Positions 33,956-42,291 of a DNA stretch of 64,000 bases are shown here, one piece after another (the stretch's first letter is position 1; every line of letters begins with the position of its first letter). The position numbers and the translations under genes are program-made. Source of the stretch: Hoeflea_A sp965216535 (GTDB taxonomy: Bacteria; Pseudomonadota; Alphaproteobacteria; Rhizobiales; Rhizobiaceae). The DNA is taken from the NCBI GenBank assembly GCA_965216535.1, contig OZ244175.1, positions 2,418,001-2,482,000 on the forward strand, given 5' to 3'. The notes under the pieces are model-generated. The model had not been told where the DNA came from, did no database searches, and worked only from the letters and a program-made list of their open reading frames with translations.

Positions 33956-35647
33956 TCAACCCATCCACCGACGCACCGGAGCGTTCGATTCTTCCAACGG
34001 TTGGCAGACGACGTCAACCAGTGTCGGGCCATCATGATGAATTGCTTCGCGCAACACGCCCTGGAGTGCTTCCGGATCCTCGACTTTCCAGGATTTGACG
34101 CCATAGGCCGCAGCGACCGCGGCCTGATCGGTGCGATTGAAATCGACGTTGTAATAGCGGGCGTCGGTGTCGGCGTACTGGCTTGCCTTGATCCATCCGA
34201 AATTGGAATTTGAGAACACGATGTATGTGATCGGCGCCCGGGCGCGGCATACCGTTTCGAGTTCGCCGCAGGTGAAGCCGAATGAGCCGTCTCCCATCAT
34301 CGCCACAATCTTGCTGGAAGGCCTGCCGAACCAGGCGCCCAGCGCGGCCGACAGCGAATAGCCGAGGGCGCCATGGGCCCGGTTGGTGATGAAATAGCGG
34401 CCAGCTTTGGGCTGCCTGTAGTAGGCGGAATAGTAGGGGCAGCTCGTTCCCGGGTCCGACAACACGGTGGCATCTTCGGGCAGAACTTTCATCATCGTAT
34501 CGATGACCCGCTCGGGCCGAATCGGTGCGTCGGTGCTGTTGGCGAGGGCGTGAAAGGACTCGAATTTGCGGCGCTTGATGTCGGCGATCGCTTCGGCGCC
34601 GCCGAACCGGCCGGCTGGATCACTGCGTTTATCGAGGGCCTCGTTGGTCGCCGTCAGCGATAGCAGCAGGTCGCCGGCCACCCCAACCTCTGTCGGATAG
34701 TTGGCGCCGATGACCATCGGGTCGGAATCGAAATGCACGATGCGGGCGCCCGGCTTTGGTGCCTCCCAGCGCGACGTGGTTGTCGAACCGGCACGGCAGC
34801 CCATGAAAATCACCAGGTCGGCTGCTTCCATCATCTCCCAGGTCTCGTCGGTGCCACCGTTGGAACCCACAACGCCAAGACAATTGGGATGAGTATCGGC
34901 GAGTGACCCCTGGCCGGAGATGGATGTTGCGACAGGAATGTCGAGGCGCGAGGCGAGCTTGTTCAGTTCCTCCTCGGCGCCGGAAATCACCACGCCGCCG
35001 CCGCAGACGATTAAGGGATTTTTGGCTGACAGGATGGCGTCGATCGCGGCTTCGACTGCGTCAATCTGCGGGCCGGTGCGGTAGGCCGGGTAGGACTCTA
35101 ACTGCGGATCGGCCCAGATGTCATCGCTGTCGACCGCATCGTACTGGATGTCGTAGGGCAGGCCGAGATGCGCAGCGCCCGAGCGGCCGGTGGTCATGGC
35201 CCGGAAGGCGGCCCGAACCATGCGCGGGATGTGATCGGCCCGACGGATCACAGTGTTCCACTTGGTAAGAGGCCGCATCATGGCTTCCTGATCAACCTCG
35301 GTCAGCGGGTATTTGCCGTAGGACCCGACGGAGATGTCGGTGGTAATGCCGAGAACTGCGTATGAAGATTCGCTCGCCTCGATCAGCCCGGGAAGGATGT
35401 AGGTCGCGCCGCCACCGGAAGGGCCTTCGCACACGCCGACGCGGCCGGTTACACGCGAATAGGCATCTGCCATATAGCAGGCCGAGCGTTCGTCGCGGGT
35501 CAACACGTGGGTGATGCCGTGGTCGAGCTGATAGAGCGCATCATAAAAGGGCAGGGTGGTATCGCCGCACAGGCCGAAAATGTGGCGCACTCCATGGGCC
35601 TGCAGCATGCGCACCATTGCTTCTGAACCCTTGAGGGTGTTTTTCAC
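33956..35647 (-). CDS. Thiamine diphosphate-dependent enzyme (acetolactate synthase-like)
   Basis: This 563-residue protein has the three-domain layout of the acetolactate synthase/benzoylformate decarboxylase superfamily: N-terminal PYR domain with catalytic Glu53 in TRDERSACYMADAY, middle domain (about 195-335), and C-terminal PP domain with MMGDGSFGFTCGELETVCRA and an Asn-containing SNSNFGW, the ThDP-magnesium motif. The reaction is probably decarboxylation or carboligation of a 2-oxo acid. Anabolic acetolactate synthase is unlikely because there is no small-subunit gene and the gene is first in a catabolic TRAP operon with a D-amino-acid dehydrogenase, which would deliver a 2-oxo acid. 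Confidence 0.85.
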   Translation of the reverse strand: MKNTLKGSEAMVRMLQAHGVRHIFGLCGDTTLPFYDALYQLDHGITHVLTRDERSACYMADAYSRVTGRVGVCEGPSGGGATYILPGLIEASESSYAVLGITTDISVGSYGKYPLTEVDQEAMMRPLTKWNTVIRRADHIPRMVRAAFRAMTTGRSGAAHLGLPYDIQYDAVDSDDIWADPQLESYPAYRTGPQIDAVEAAIDAILSAKNPLIVCGGGVVISGAEEELNKLASRLDIPVATSISGQGSLADTHPNCLGVVGSNGGTDETWEMMEAADLVIFMGCRAGSTTTSRWEAPKPGARIVHFDSDPMVIGANYPTEVGVAGDLLLSLTATNEALDKRSDPAGRFGGAEAIADIKRRKFESFHALANSTDAPIRPERVIDTMMKVLPEDATVLSDPGTSCPYYSAYYRQPKAGRYFITNRAHGALGYSLSAALGAWFGRPSSKIVAMMGDGSFGFTCGELETVCRARAPITYIVFSNSNFGWIKASQYADTDARYYNVDFNRTDQAAVAAAYGVKSWKVEDPEALQGVLREAIHHDGPTLVDVVCQPLEESNAPVRRWMG

Positions 35648-35715
35648 GCGTCTCGTCCTTCAGATGCAGTTTTCGGAGGGATGCCAGCTCCGGCATGCGG
35701 GTCCGTCTACAGAAT

Positions 35716-35723
35716 TGTATACA
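35716..35723. promoter_or_regulatory. Candidate GntR/FCD operator TGTATACA
   Basis: A perfect 8-base palindrome TGTATACA, in the wider context GAATTGTATACAGCAA, lies in the 162-base space between the divergent ThDP-enzyme gene and the GntR gene. (T)TGTATACA(A) is a common core for FCD-type GntR regulators, so it is a reasonable operator for the adjacent regulator. Confidence 0.55.
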
Positions 35724-35809
35724 GCAAAAAATGCAGATGTGAAGACAAAAAAATTGCGATCCGCGTAGAAATGTGCGATGCAACGCCGACGCGAGACAAC
35801 AGGCGGACA

Positions 35810-36514
35810 ATGACAATGGGCAAGACCGGTAGCAGTGTTGACCGGGTCTACAAAGAAGTGCGCCGAATGGCTTCGAATTTCGAATTCAAGCCCGACGAGC
35901 GGATAAACGAAAGTGCATTGTCGAGTGAACTGGGTGCCAGCCGTACACCACTGCGCGAGGCACTTAACCGGCTGGTTGCGGAAGGTTTCCTCACCTTCCA
36001 GAATGGTCGCGGTTTCTTCTGCCGCTCCCTCAGCCCGGGTCGCATCCTTGACCTTTACGAAGCACGGCAGGCCATCGAATGCGAGGCGTTGCACCGTTCA
36101 GTCGAGAGAGCATCGGACGAAGATTTACGAGAAGTCGCCGACTATCTGGATGAGACCGAGCCGCACTACGGTAATCCGGACATGGCTATCGAAGTGCTCG
36201 ACATGGATGAAACGTTCCACCTCAAGTTGGCGCAACTTTCGAAGAATGCCGAACTGGTGCGCATGCTGCGCAACATCAATGATCGTATCCGATACGTACG
36301 GCTGGTCGATCTCAGACTGCTGATCGAAAGGCGTCAGATTGCCAAGCAAAAGGGCGCCGAACTGTCGGCGCACCGGATCGTTCTCAACGCGCTGAGCGAG
36401 CGTGATGAAGTGGCAGCGATTTCCGCCATGCGAAACCACATCGAGCGGCGACGCGAAGAAGCGACCGAGGCCGTTCGCATTGCCTACTCGCAACTCTATG
36501 TCCCGGCCGACTAG
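35810..36514 (+). CDS. GntR family transcriptional regulator, FCD domain
   Basis: The start chosen is ATG at 35810 (MTMGKTGSSVDRVYKEVRRM), because the longer frame to 35681 crosses the operator-like palindrome and is Cys/Arg-rich without family features. The product has 234 residues: winged HTH about 10-80 (ESALSSELGASRTPLREALN) and FCD domain about 85-220. It is divergent from the ThDP/DadA/TRAP operon and upstream of the racemase-like and proC genes, and so probably controls both. Its TAG stop is inside the palindromic repeat at 36511-36588, which hints that the repeat inserted at the end of the gene. Confidence 0.9.
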   Translation: MTMGKTGSSVDRVYKEVRRMASNFEFKPDERINESALSSELGASRTPLREALNRLVAEGFLTFQNGRGFFCRSLSPGRILDLYEARQAIECEALHRSVERASDEDLREVADYLDETEPHYGNPDMAIEVLDMDETFHLKLAQLSKNAELVRMLRNINDRIRYVRLVDLRLLIERRQIAKQKGAELSAHRIVLNALSERDEVAAISAMRNHIERRREEATEAVRIAYSQLYVPAD

Positions 36515-36588
36515 TGTGGTGGATTTGAAGTTCCTATGATTATTGCAGCGACCTCCGGTAGGAACTTCAAATCCGTAAACCACACTAG
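36511..36588. repeat. Palindromic repeat element, 78 bp
   Basis: The left arm starts CTAGTGTGGTGGATTTGAAG and runs to TTCCTA at 36536. The right arm (36559-36588), read in reverse complement, is the same sequence with four extra bases (TTAC) inside. The loop is 22 bases. The outer four bases are CTAG on both sides. It carries the TAG stop codon of the GntR gene. A second, related palindrome follows 13 bases later. Confidence 0.8.
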
Positions 36589-36601
36589 AACCATTACCTT
36601 G

Positions 36602-36677
36602 CTAGTGTCCTGTTTGAATCTGAAGTTCGTTCGGAGCGTGCTGTTTAATGTGACGAACTTCAGATTCAGGACACTAG
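36602..36677. repeat. Second palindromic repeat element, 76 bp
   Basis: The left arm (36602-36629) begins CTAGTGTCCTGTTTGAATCT and ends GAAGTTCG; the right arm (36654-36677), in reverse complement, matches it except that the four bases TTTG are missing. It shares the CTAGTGT ends and the GAAGTTC core with the neighbouring 78-bp palindrome but differs elsewhere, so the two are family members rather than copies of one insertion. It lies 32 bases before the racemase-like gene. Confidence 0.8.
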
Positions 36678-36709
36678 CCGGGGCCCTTGATTCTACCCAG
36701 GAGTTCTCA

Positions 36710-37471
36710 ATGTCCGTCGAATATGGTGGCAAGACCATCTACGGAGCCAGCATCGGTATCATGATGCTGGAAACACAGTTTCCGCGAATCTATGGAGACA
36801 TCGCCAATGCGGCGACATGGCCGTTCCCGGTTCAGTACCGGATCGTACGCGGCGCGACACCGGACAAGGTCGTTCGCAATGACCCCCATTTGCTTGTTGA
36901 TGATTTCATCGCGGCGGCCAAGGACCTCGTCGCCTCCGGCTGCGATGGCCTCACCACCAATTGCGGTTTTCTTGCGCTCATCCAGGATCAAGTCGCCGCT
37001 GCGGTGCCGGTGCCGGTCGCGACATCATCCCTGATGCAGATTTCACTGGTTCAGCACATGCTGCCGCCGGGCAAACGGGTCGGCGTGATCACGATTTCCA
37101 GGACCAACCTTTCGGAGGCGCACCTGCGTGCCGCCAACGCGCCGCTCGACACGCCGATCGTCGGAACGGACAACGGCCGCGCCTTCACGTTCGGCATCCT
37201 CGACGACCAGCCGAGCATTGACTTCGAAGCCTGCCGGCTGGATCTGCTCGATGCAGCCCGGGAACTGGTCACCGAACATGACAATATTGGCGCGATCGTA
37301 TTGGAGTGCACCAACATGACGCCCTATGCCGCCGATATCCGCAAGGCGACAGGGCTGCCTGTCTTTTCGATCTACAGCTACGTGCGCTGGTTCCAGCAGG
37401 GTCTGGTGCCGGACCGCTTCCGACTGGAACTGGACGATCCGCGGCTCAATCTGGTAACGGATCGGACATGA
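36710..37471 (+). CDS. Aspartate/glutamate racemase superfamily protein
   Basis: The ATG at 36710 has CAGGAG eight bases upstream; the frame upstream of it lies in the palindromic repeats. The 253-residue protein shows the two cysteine-centred halves of the Asp/Glu racemase fold: DGLTTNCGFLAL with the first catalytic Cys, and GAIVLECTNMTPYAADI with the second. Relatives include aspartate, glutamate and hydantoin racemases and maleate isomerase. Next to a D-amino-acid dehydrogenase-like gene a racemase that makes the D-form for oxidation is plausible. It is joined to proC by an ATGA overlap (37468-37471). Confidence 0.82.
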   Translation: MSVEYGGKTIYGASIGIMMLETQFPRIYGDIANAATWPFPVQYRIVRGATPDKVVRNDPHLLVDDFIAAAKDLVASGCDGLTTNCGFLALIQDQVAAAVPVPVATSSLMQISLVQHMLPPGKRVGVITISRTNLSEAHLRAANAPLDTPIVGTDNGRAFTFGILDDQPSIDFEACRLDLLDAARELVTEHDNIGAIVLECTNMTPYAADIRKATGLPVFSIYSYVRWFQQGLVPDRFRLELDDPRLNLVTDRT

Positions 37472-38301
37472 CGACAGATTACGCAAAGACAATCAACGAA
37501 GGCGGGCTGCTGCTGCTTGGCTGCGGCAAGATGGGCTCTGCCATGTTGCGCGGCTGGCTCGGCGCCGGTGTACACGCCAACGCGGTAACGGCCATCGATC
37601 CCCATCCCTCGGACTGGCTGAAGTCGATCGAGGTTGAGGGTTTACAGCTCAATCCGACCGAACCGCAGCGGCCGAAGGTTTGCGTTCTGGCAGTCAAGCC
37701 CCAGATGATGGGCGAGGCGGCGCCAACGATCGCGTCGTTTGGCAATGGCCATACACTGTTCGTATCGATTGCCGCCGGCACCACCATCGAGACGATGCAA
37801 AAGCTGCTTGGAGCTGAGACACCGATCGTCCGCTGCATGCCGAATACACCGGCTGCCGTGGGACGCGGTATCACCGCTCTGATCGGCAACGGCAATGCTT
37901 CCGAGGCCGATGTGGAGCTGGCCGAAGACCTACTGCAGGCGGTTGGCAAGACCGTGCGCCTTGAAGAAGAAGCGCAGTTGGACGCGGTTACCGCGGTTTC
38001 CGGATCCGGACCGGCCTACGTATTCCATTTGATCGAGGTTCTGGCCGCTGCCGGCGAGGCCGAAGGCCTGTCGCACGAACTTGCCATGACGCTGGCGAAG
38101 GCAACGGTGGCGGGTGCTGGTCAACTCGCGGAGGATGCTGACGAAGAACCCGAGCAATTGCGGATCAATGTCACGTCGCCCGCCGGAACCACTGCGGCCG
38201 CTCTGGACGTTCTGATGGACGCCGAAAACGGCATGCAACGTCTAATGATGGAGGCGGTGGCCCGCGCCGCTGCCCGGGCAAGGGAACTCGCCAAGCACTA
38301 G
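37468..38301 (+). CDS. proC: Pyrroline-5-carboxylate reductase
   Basis: This 277-residue NAD(P)H enzyme reduces pyrroline-5-carboxylate to proline. Seen are the N-terminal GLLLLGCGKMGSAMLRGWL, the ILAVKPQ-like VCVLAVKPQMMGEA, VRCMPNTPAAVGRG, and the C-terminal signature AVSGSGPAYVFHLIEVLAAA with RINVTSPAGTTAAALDVL. The start overlaps the racemase-like stop. In many genomes proC stands alone, so its coupling to the racemase and TRAP/DadA cluster suggests it may serve a cyclic imine arising in that pathway as well as proline synthesis. The reading MTTDYAKTINEGG is a slight N-terminal extension over short relatives. Confidence 0.93.
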   Translation: MTTDYAKTINEGGLLLLGCGKMGSAMLRGWLGAGVHANAVTAIDPHPSDWLKSIEVEGLQLNPTEPQRPKVCVLAVKPQMMGEAAPTIASFGNGHTLFVSIAAGTTIETMQKLLGAETPIVRCMPNTPAAVGRGITALIGNGNASEADVELAEDLLQAVGKTVRLEEEAQLDAVTAVSGSGPAYVFHLIEVLAAAGEAEGLSHELAMTLAKATVAGAGQLAEDADEEPEQLRINVTSPAGTTAAALDVLMDAENGMQRLMMEAVARAAARARELAKH

Positions 38302-38356
38302 TGGGGCTGATAATCCTCGATTCGGCTCACCTGTTGCCCAGGCAAAAAAAGCAACG

Positions 38357-40090
38357 TTATGCAGCATTTGCCCGGATGCCCCGGCGTATCGTGTTCTCCG
38401 CGTCCCGTAACGCCTGCCGCGGCGATTTCCCCTGAAACACGGCTTCGTGGATCTGATCGCCCAGCGTGCGTTCGATCAGGTTGAATTCGGGCACGGGTGG
38501 ACGCGCCCAGGTTACCAGTTCGTTCTTCCGCGCCATCTGGTCGACCATGCTGACGATGGGTGATGACGCCAACGCTTCCGGATCCGCACAGACCGAGAAT
38601 CGTGGGGCGACCGGAAAACCGTTCTTGACATGCGCCTTCATGGCCTCGGGAGAAACCATCCAGGCGATGGCCTCAATGATCTGTTTTTGTCGGGCTGGTT
38701 CGACATTGGAGGGAATTGTCAACAGAAACCCGCCGATGGGCGCGGCGATCTTGTGCAATCTGCGAGATGGTGGGGGCAGGTAAGCGACCCGGCGGGCAAC
38801 TTGCGAACTCAGTTCGTGTTCGAAGCGCGCTGCGCGCATCGTCCAGCAATAGGCGAGGGCCACCTGACCCGACATGAAATACTGGATGCGCCGCTCCCAA
38901 TCCACCGTTGCGATGTCCGGCGGAGACACCTCGGCGAGCCGGCTCATGTAGTCAATGACTTCAAGGGCGTCATCCGTGTCGATCTGGAGCTTCAGTTTCT
39001 CAAAGGCGTCAAACGTCCAGCTCTCGTGATTGCGCAATGGCATGTCGATGACGGTCTGTCGACAGGCTGCCAGAAAGAACATGAATGAATTGGCGATCGG
39101 CATACCGCGCTGACCATTCCATGCAATCCCGTAGAACTCGCGCGCTGGATCGTGCAATGCCATGGCGACGTTGATCGTCTCGTCGAAGGTTTTGGGGAAG
39201 GCCAGGTTGTTCTCTTCAAACTTGTCCTTGCGCGCCGCCAAAATCTCGATGGTGCAATAAAGCGGGATGCCGAATTGCGTTCCCTTCCAATTGCCGGTGC
39301 CCCAGACGGATGGATGAAAATCCAACGGATTAATGGCGGCATTGGCAATCAGATCATCCAGTGGTGCGAGATCACCACGCTCCGCGAAGTCCCCGAGCCA
39401 AGGCATATTGATGGCAATGACGTCATAATCGGGTGTGCGATCAGCATAGGCTTTGGCAGCGCCGGTATAGAGGTCCGGCAGGCGTTTCAGATCGAAGCTG
39501 CTCTTGCGGCTCAGGTCATTGCGGAAATCTGTCCACAGGTTCCGCATCGACATGAAGTAGTTGTCGTCATTGAGAAGGAACTTGATATCGCTCAGGCTCA
39601 TGCCGGCGATGTCTTCGCCACGGACCGGCGAAATGATCTGGGCGGCGAAATAGCTGCCGCCGAAATAGTATTCATCGGCTTCTGCGCCTTTGCGCAGCCC
39701 GAATGTCTCGGCCATGTGATGTTTGACGTGTTTGGCGTAGGCCATGAAGGCCGCGATCAAGTCGTCTGCCGGCTCCAGAAAGTGAGTCTTCAGGCCGTGG
39801 CCGCGGGGCACCTGGAGGATCATCTCGTCCTCGATCATCTTGGTTATCATGCGGTTGCCGGTGCTGTAGGGCACTTCGGCCAGGCTGATCAGACCCGACT
39901 TGTCGATCGGTTTGCGCCTTAGATGGGCGTCGACCAGTTCGAGCACGATGTTCCAGTAGACATCCGGTTTTGCCCCTGGCAAGCCCGCATCAAACGGGGC
40001 GCGCAATTTGCGTAGAAAATCCACGATGCGGGACAGTTCGTGGCTGGAAAGTCCGAGATCCGTCTTTGGCAATATCTCTGCGTATTGCAC
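38357..40090 (-). CDS. Winged-helix DNA-binding domain fused to an ABC-type solute-binding domain
   Basis: This 577-residue protein has no signal peptide. Residues about 45-122 look like a MarR-type winged helix (KSGLISLAEVPYSTGNRMIT is the probable turn and recognition helix, followed by a wing near VPRGHGLKTHFLEP). Residues about 140-577 have the layout of extracellular sugar-binding proteins of family 1: YDVIAINMPWLGDFAERGDL, WNGQRGMPIANSFMFF, FMSGQVALAYCWT, and an end like RQALRDAENTIRRG. The protein should be a cytoplasmic one-component regulator that uses a captured transport domain to sense an imported sugar or catabolite. It lies 15 bases downstream of the HIBADH-like gene on the same strand, next to the catabolic operon. 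Confidence 0.82.
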   Translation of the reverse strand: MQYAEILPKTDLGLSSHELSRIVDFLRKLRAPFDAGLPGAKPDVYWNIVLELVDAHLRRKPIDKSGLISLAEVPYSTGNRMITKMIEDEMILQVPRGHGLKTHFLEPADDLIAAFMAYAKHVKHHMAETFGLRKGAEADEYYFGGSYFAAQIISPVRGEDIAGMSLSDIKFLLNDDNYFMSMRNLWTDFRNDLSRKSSFDLKRLPDLYTGAAKAYADRTPDYDVIAINMPWLGDFAERGDLAPLDDLIANAAINPLDFHPSVWGTGNWKGTQFGIPLYCTIEILAARKDKFEENNLAFPKTFDETINVAMALHDPAREFYGIAWNGQRGMPIANSFMFFLAACRQTVIDMPLRNHESWTFDAFEKLKLQIDTDDALEVIDYMSRLAEVSPPDIATVDWERRIQYFMSGQVALAYCWTMRAARFEHELSSQVARRVAYLPPPSRRLHKIAAPIGGFLLTIPSNVEPARQKQIIEAIAWMVSPEAMKAHVKNGFPVAPRFSVCADPEALASSPIVSMVDQMARKNELVTWARPPVPEFNLIERTLGDQIHEAVFQGKSPRQALRDAENTIRRGIRANAA

Positions 40091-40105
40091 GAACTTGCTT
40101 TCTGG

Positions 40106-41029
40106 TTATCGCGGTGACATCCCTGAGTACCATTTCACCAAAGCGAAAAAATCCTCGTCCTTCAAGCCCGCATTTGCAGCAGCCCTATAGAGTTCCAGGA
40201 TCAGGCCGGTGGTGAAAAGCGGCAGGTTCTGCGCCCGCCCGGCGTCGCTGATCAGCGAGAAGTCCTTGATCATCTGGTTGACGGAGAACGCCGGATCGAA
40301 ATTGCCGGCCACGACCGCATCCGTCTTGTATTTCAGCAGCGGAGATGACACCGCACTCTCGCAGATGACCTGCATCATGTCGGAGCGTTGCAGCCCGCCG
40401 GATTCGCCGAGCGCCAACGCTTCGGAAAGGATTGCCGAAGTGGCACCGACGAGCGTATTGAGGACCAGTTTCATATACCGGGCCTCTTCCGCCTGGCCGA
40501 GATAGAACTGCTGCGTCGACATCAATTCGAGATAGGGCAAGACGGTGCTCCAGGCGGTCTTGTCGCCCGATGCCAAAATCGTCAGTGCCGCTTGCTCAGC
40601 AAGTGCTGTGCTTCCTGAAAGTGGCGCTCGTAAGTATCTGATATTTCTGTTTTTCAATGCCTCGGCAACTGCAACAGATACTTCCGGCGAAACAGTGCTC
40701 ATTTCGACAAAAATTGCATTGTCGGACAGGACTTCCGCGAGCCCTGGCTGGCCGTCGGATCCGAAAACAACGTCTCTGAGAATCTGATCGTTCGGCAAGG
40801 TGGAGAAGACGATGTCGGCGCTGCCGTGATCAACCAGGCTGGCCGCCTCTGACGCACCGTCCGACAGCAATGGTTCCAGGCGTGACAGGCTGGGTTCGGT
40901 GACCGACACATGGGTACCCCTGGCAATGAGATGGCGGATCATTGGCGTCCCCATCTTCCCGGCACCCACCCAACCAACCACCGGTTTCGGTGCCGTATCG
41001 CTCGACGCGTTTGGCGCGTGTGAGCTCAT
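40106..41029 (-). CDS. NAD(P)-dependent oxidoreductase, 3-hydroxyisobutyrate dehydrogenase-like
   Basis: The start chosen is ATG at 41029, with GGAGG eight bases upstream; the in-frame ATG at 41044 would put this site in the gene. The 307-residue product has the Rossmann motif VGWVGAGKMGTPMIRHLIARG, the substrate segment RAPLSGSTALAEQAAL, and a catalytic Lys region EEARYMKLVLNTLVGATSA, all typical of beta-hydroxyacid dehydrogenases. The substrate is likely a 3-hydroxyacid or tartronate-type compound. It is divergent from the first medium-chain dehydrogenase gene of the plus-strand operon and upstream of the solute-binding regulator gene. Confidence 0.9.
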   Translation of the reverse strand: MSSHAPNASSDTAPKPVVGWVGAGKMGTPMIRHLIARGTHVSVTEPSLSRLEPLLSDGASEAASLVDHGSADIVFSTLPNDQILRDVVFGSDGQPGLAEVLSDNAIFVEMSTVSPEVSVAVAEALKNRNIRYLRAPLSGSTALAEQAALTILASGDKTAWSTVLPYLELMSTQQFYLGQAEEARYMKLVLNTLVGATSAILSEALALGESGGLQRSDMMQVICESAVSSPLLKYKTDAVVAGNFDPAFSVNQMIKDFSLISDAGRAQNLPLFTTGLILELYRAAANAGLKDEDFFALVKWYSGMSPR

Positions 41030-41076
41030 GGTATTCGCCTCCATGTATCGTCACGAAATGTGGGGCCACCATAAAT

Positions 41077-41117
41077 TTCCGTTTCGGAAGCATGTCACCG
41101 AATTTATCCGCTTCGGA
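41077..41117. promoter_or_regulatory. Two TCCG-YTT-CGGA dyads in the divergent promoter region
   Basis: TCCGTTTCGGA at 41078-41088 (extended to TTCCG/CGGAA over 41077-41089) and TCCGCTTCGGA at 41107-41117 are near-identical inverted repeats, 29 bases apart. They lie between the divergent HIBADH-like gene (start 41029) and dehydrogenase gene (start 41215). They are candidate operators for the winged-helix/solute-binding regulator encoded next door, or for another regulator of the operon. Confidence 0.5.
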
Positions 41118-41214
41118 GAAATTAGACCGAATTGCTCGATCCATTTTTGCTACCCGTTTCTTCAGCAGACTGCGGCCCGGCATGGAATTTCCGGTGCCGC
41201 TCTTGGAGGAACAC

Positions 41215-42282
41215 ATGAGAGCCGTCCGTTTCCATGGCGCCAGGGATATCCGGGTAGAGGAGGTTGCCGAACCCTCCACTACGCTGGCGCCAGACGACGT
41301 TCTGATTGCCCCGAGCGTCACCGGTATCTGCGGGACGGATTTGCACGAATATCTTGCGGGCCCGATCGTAACACCCGAAACGCCCCATGGCTTTACGGGA
41401 GCCACCAACCCCCAGATTTTGGGCCACGAGCTATCGGCAACAGTTTTGGCGGTGGGCGACTCTGTTAGCCATGTGTCTTCCGGTGACCGGATTTCCGTAC
41501 AGCCGCTCCTGTCTCCCCGTGATGACTATTACGGCAAGCGCGGCCTGTTCCATCTGTCACCGCAGATGGGTTGCTTCGGGCTCAGTTGGGCCTGGGGCGG
41601 CATGGCCGAAAAGGCCGTCGTCAAGGATTACAACGCACAGCCGGTGCCGGCGGAATTGTCGGACGACCAGGCAGCAATGATCGAACCGGCTGCAGTGGCG
41701 CTTTACGGCGTCGACCGTGGTGGTATCGAGGCAGGATCGACCGTTCTGGTTTCGGGCGCCGGGCCGATCGGGGCCCTGACCGTGCTTGCTGCCAATGCCG
41801 CCGGGGCAGCGACGATCATCGTCTCGGAGCCGAACCCGAACCGCCGGCGGATCATCTCCGAGATTGCTCCCTATGCCACGGTTGTCGACCCCGGCACGCA
41901 AAACCTCCCGGCCTTGGTCGCTGATTTGACCGAGGAAGGTGTCGGGGTCGATGTCGCCCTGGAATGCGTTGGTCTCGAGGCCTCACTCAATGCCTGCGTG
42001 GATGCGGTTCGGCGTCAAGGCAGGGTGGTTCAGGTCGGGCTGCACATGAAGCCGGCCAGCATCGACGCGATGCTTTGGGCGCTCAAGGACATCACCGTCG
42101 AAGCCACGTGGTGTTACCCGACACAGATCTGGCCTCGCATTGCGCGGATGATCGCTGCCGGGCACTTCCCGGTCGAGAAGGTGATTACCGCGAGGATCGA
42201 TGCCGACGACGTGGTCGACCGCGGCTTCGAAGCGCTGCTCGATCCGGCCGGCGAACACCTCAAGATCCTCGTTTCAACGTGA
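41215..42282 (+). CDS. Zinc-dependent medium-chain alcohol dehydrogenase (butanediol/threonine dehydrogenase-like)
   Basis: The ATG at 41215 is chosen on TTGGAGGA just upstream; the long frame before it is the antisense of a neighbour. The 355-residue protein has the catalytic-zinc and substrate pattern CGTDLHEYLAGP, GHELSATVLAVGDSV, and the Rossmann motif VLVSGAGPIGALTVLAAN. The usual structural-zinc cysteine cluster is largely missing, only one Cys (MGCFGLSWAWGGMAE) remaining, as in some 2,3-butanediol dehydrogenases. It is the first gene of the long plus-strand operon and probably oxidises a sugar alcohol or diol. Confidence 0.88.
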   Translation: MRAVRFHGARDIRVEEVAEPSTTLAPDDVLIAPSVTGICGTDLHEYLAGPIVTPETPHGFTGATNPQILGHELSATVLAVGDSVSHVSSGDRISVQPLLSPRDDYYGKRGLFHLSPQMGCFGLSWAWGGMAEKAVVKDYNAQPVPAELSDDQAAMIEPAAVALYGVDRGGIEAGSTVLVSGAGPIGALTVLAANAAGAATIIVSEPNPNRRRIISEIAPYATVVDPGTQNLPALVADLTEEGVGVDVALECVGLEASLNACVDAVRRQGRVVQVGLHMKPASIDAMLWALKDITVEATWCYPTQIWPRIARMIAAGHFPVEKVITARIDADDVVDRGFEALLDPAGEHLKILVST

Positions 42283-42291
42283 GCATCGGCA

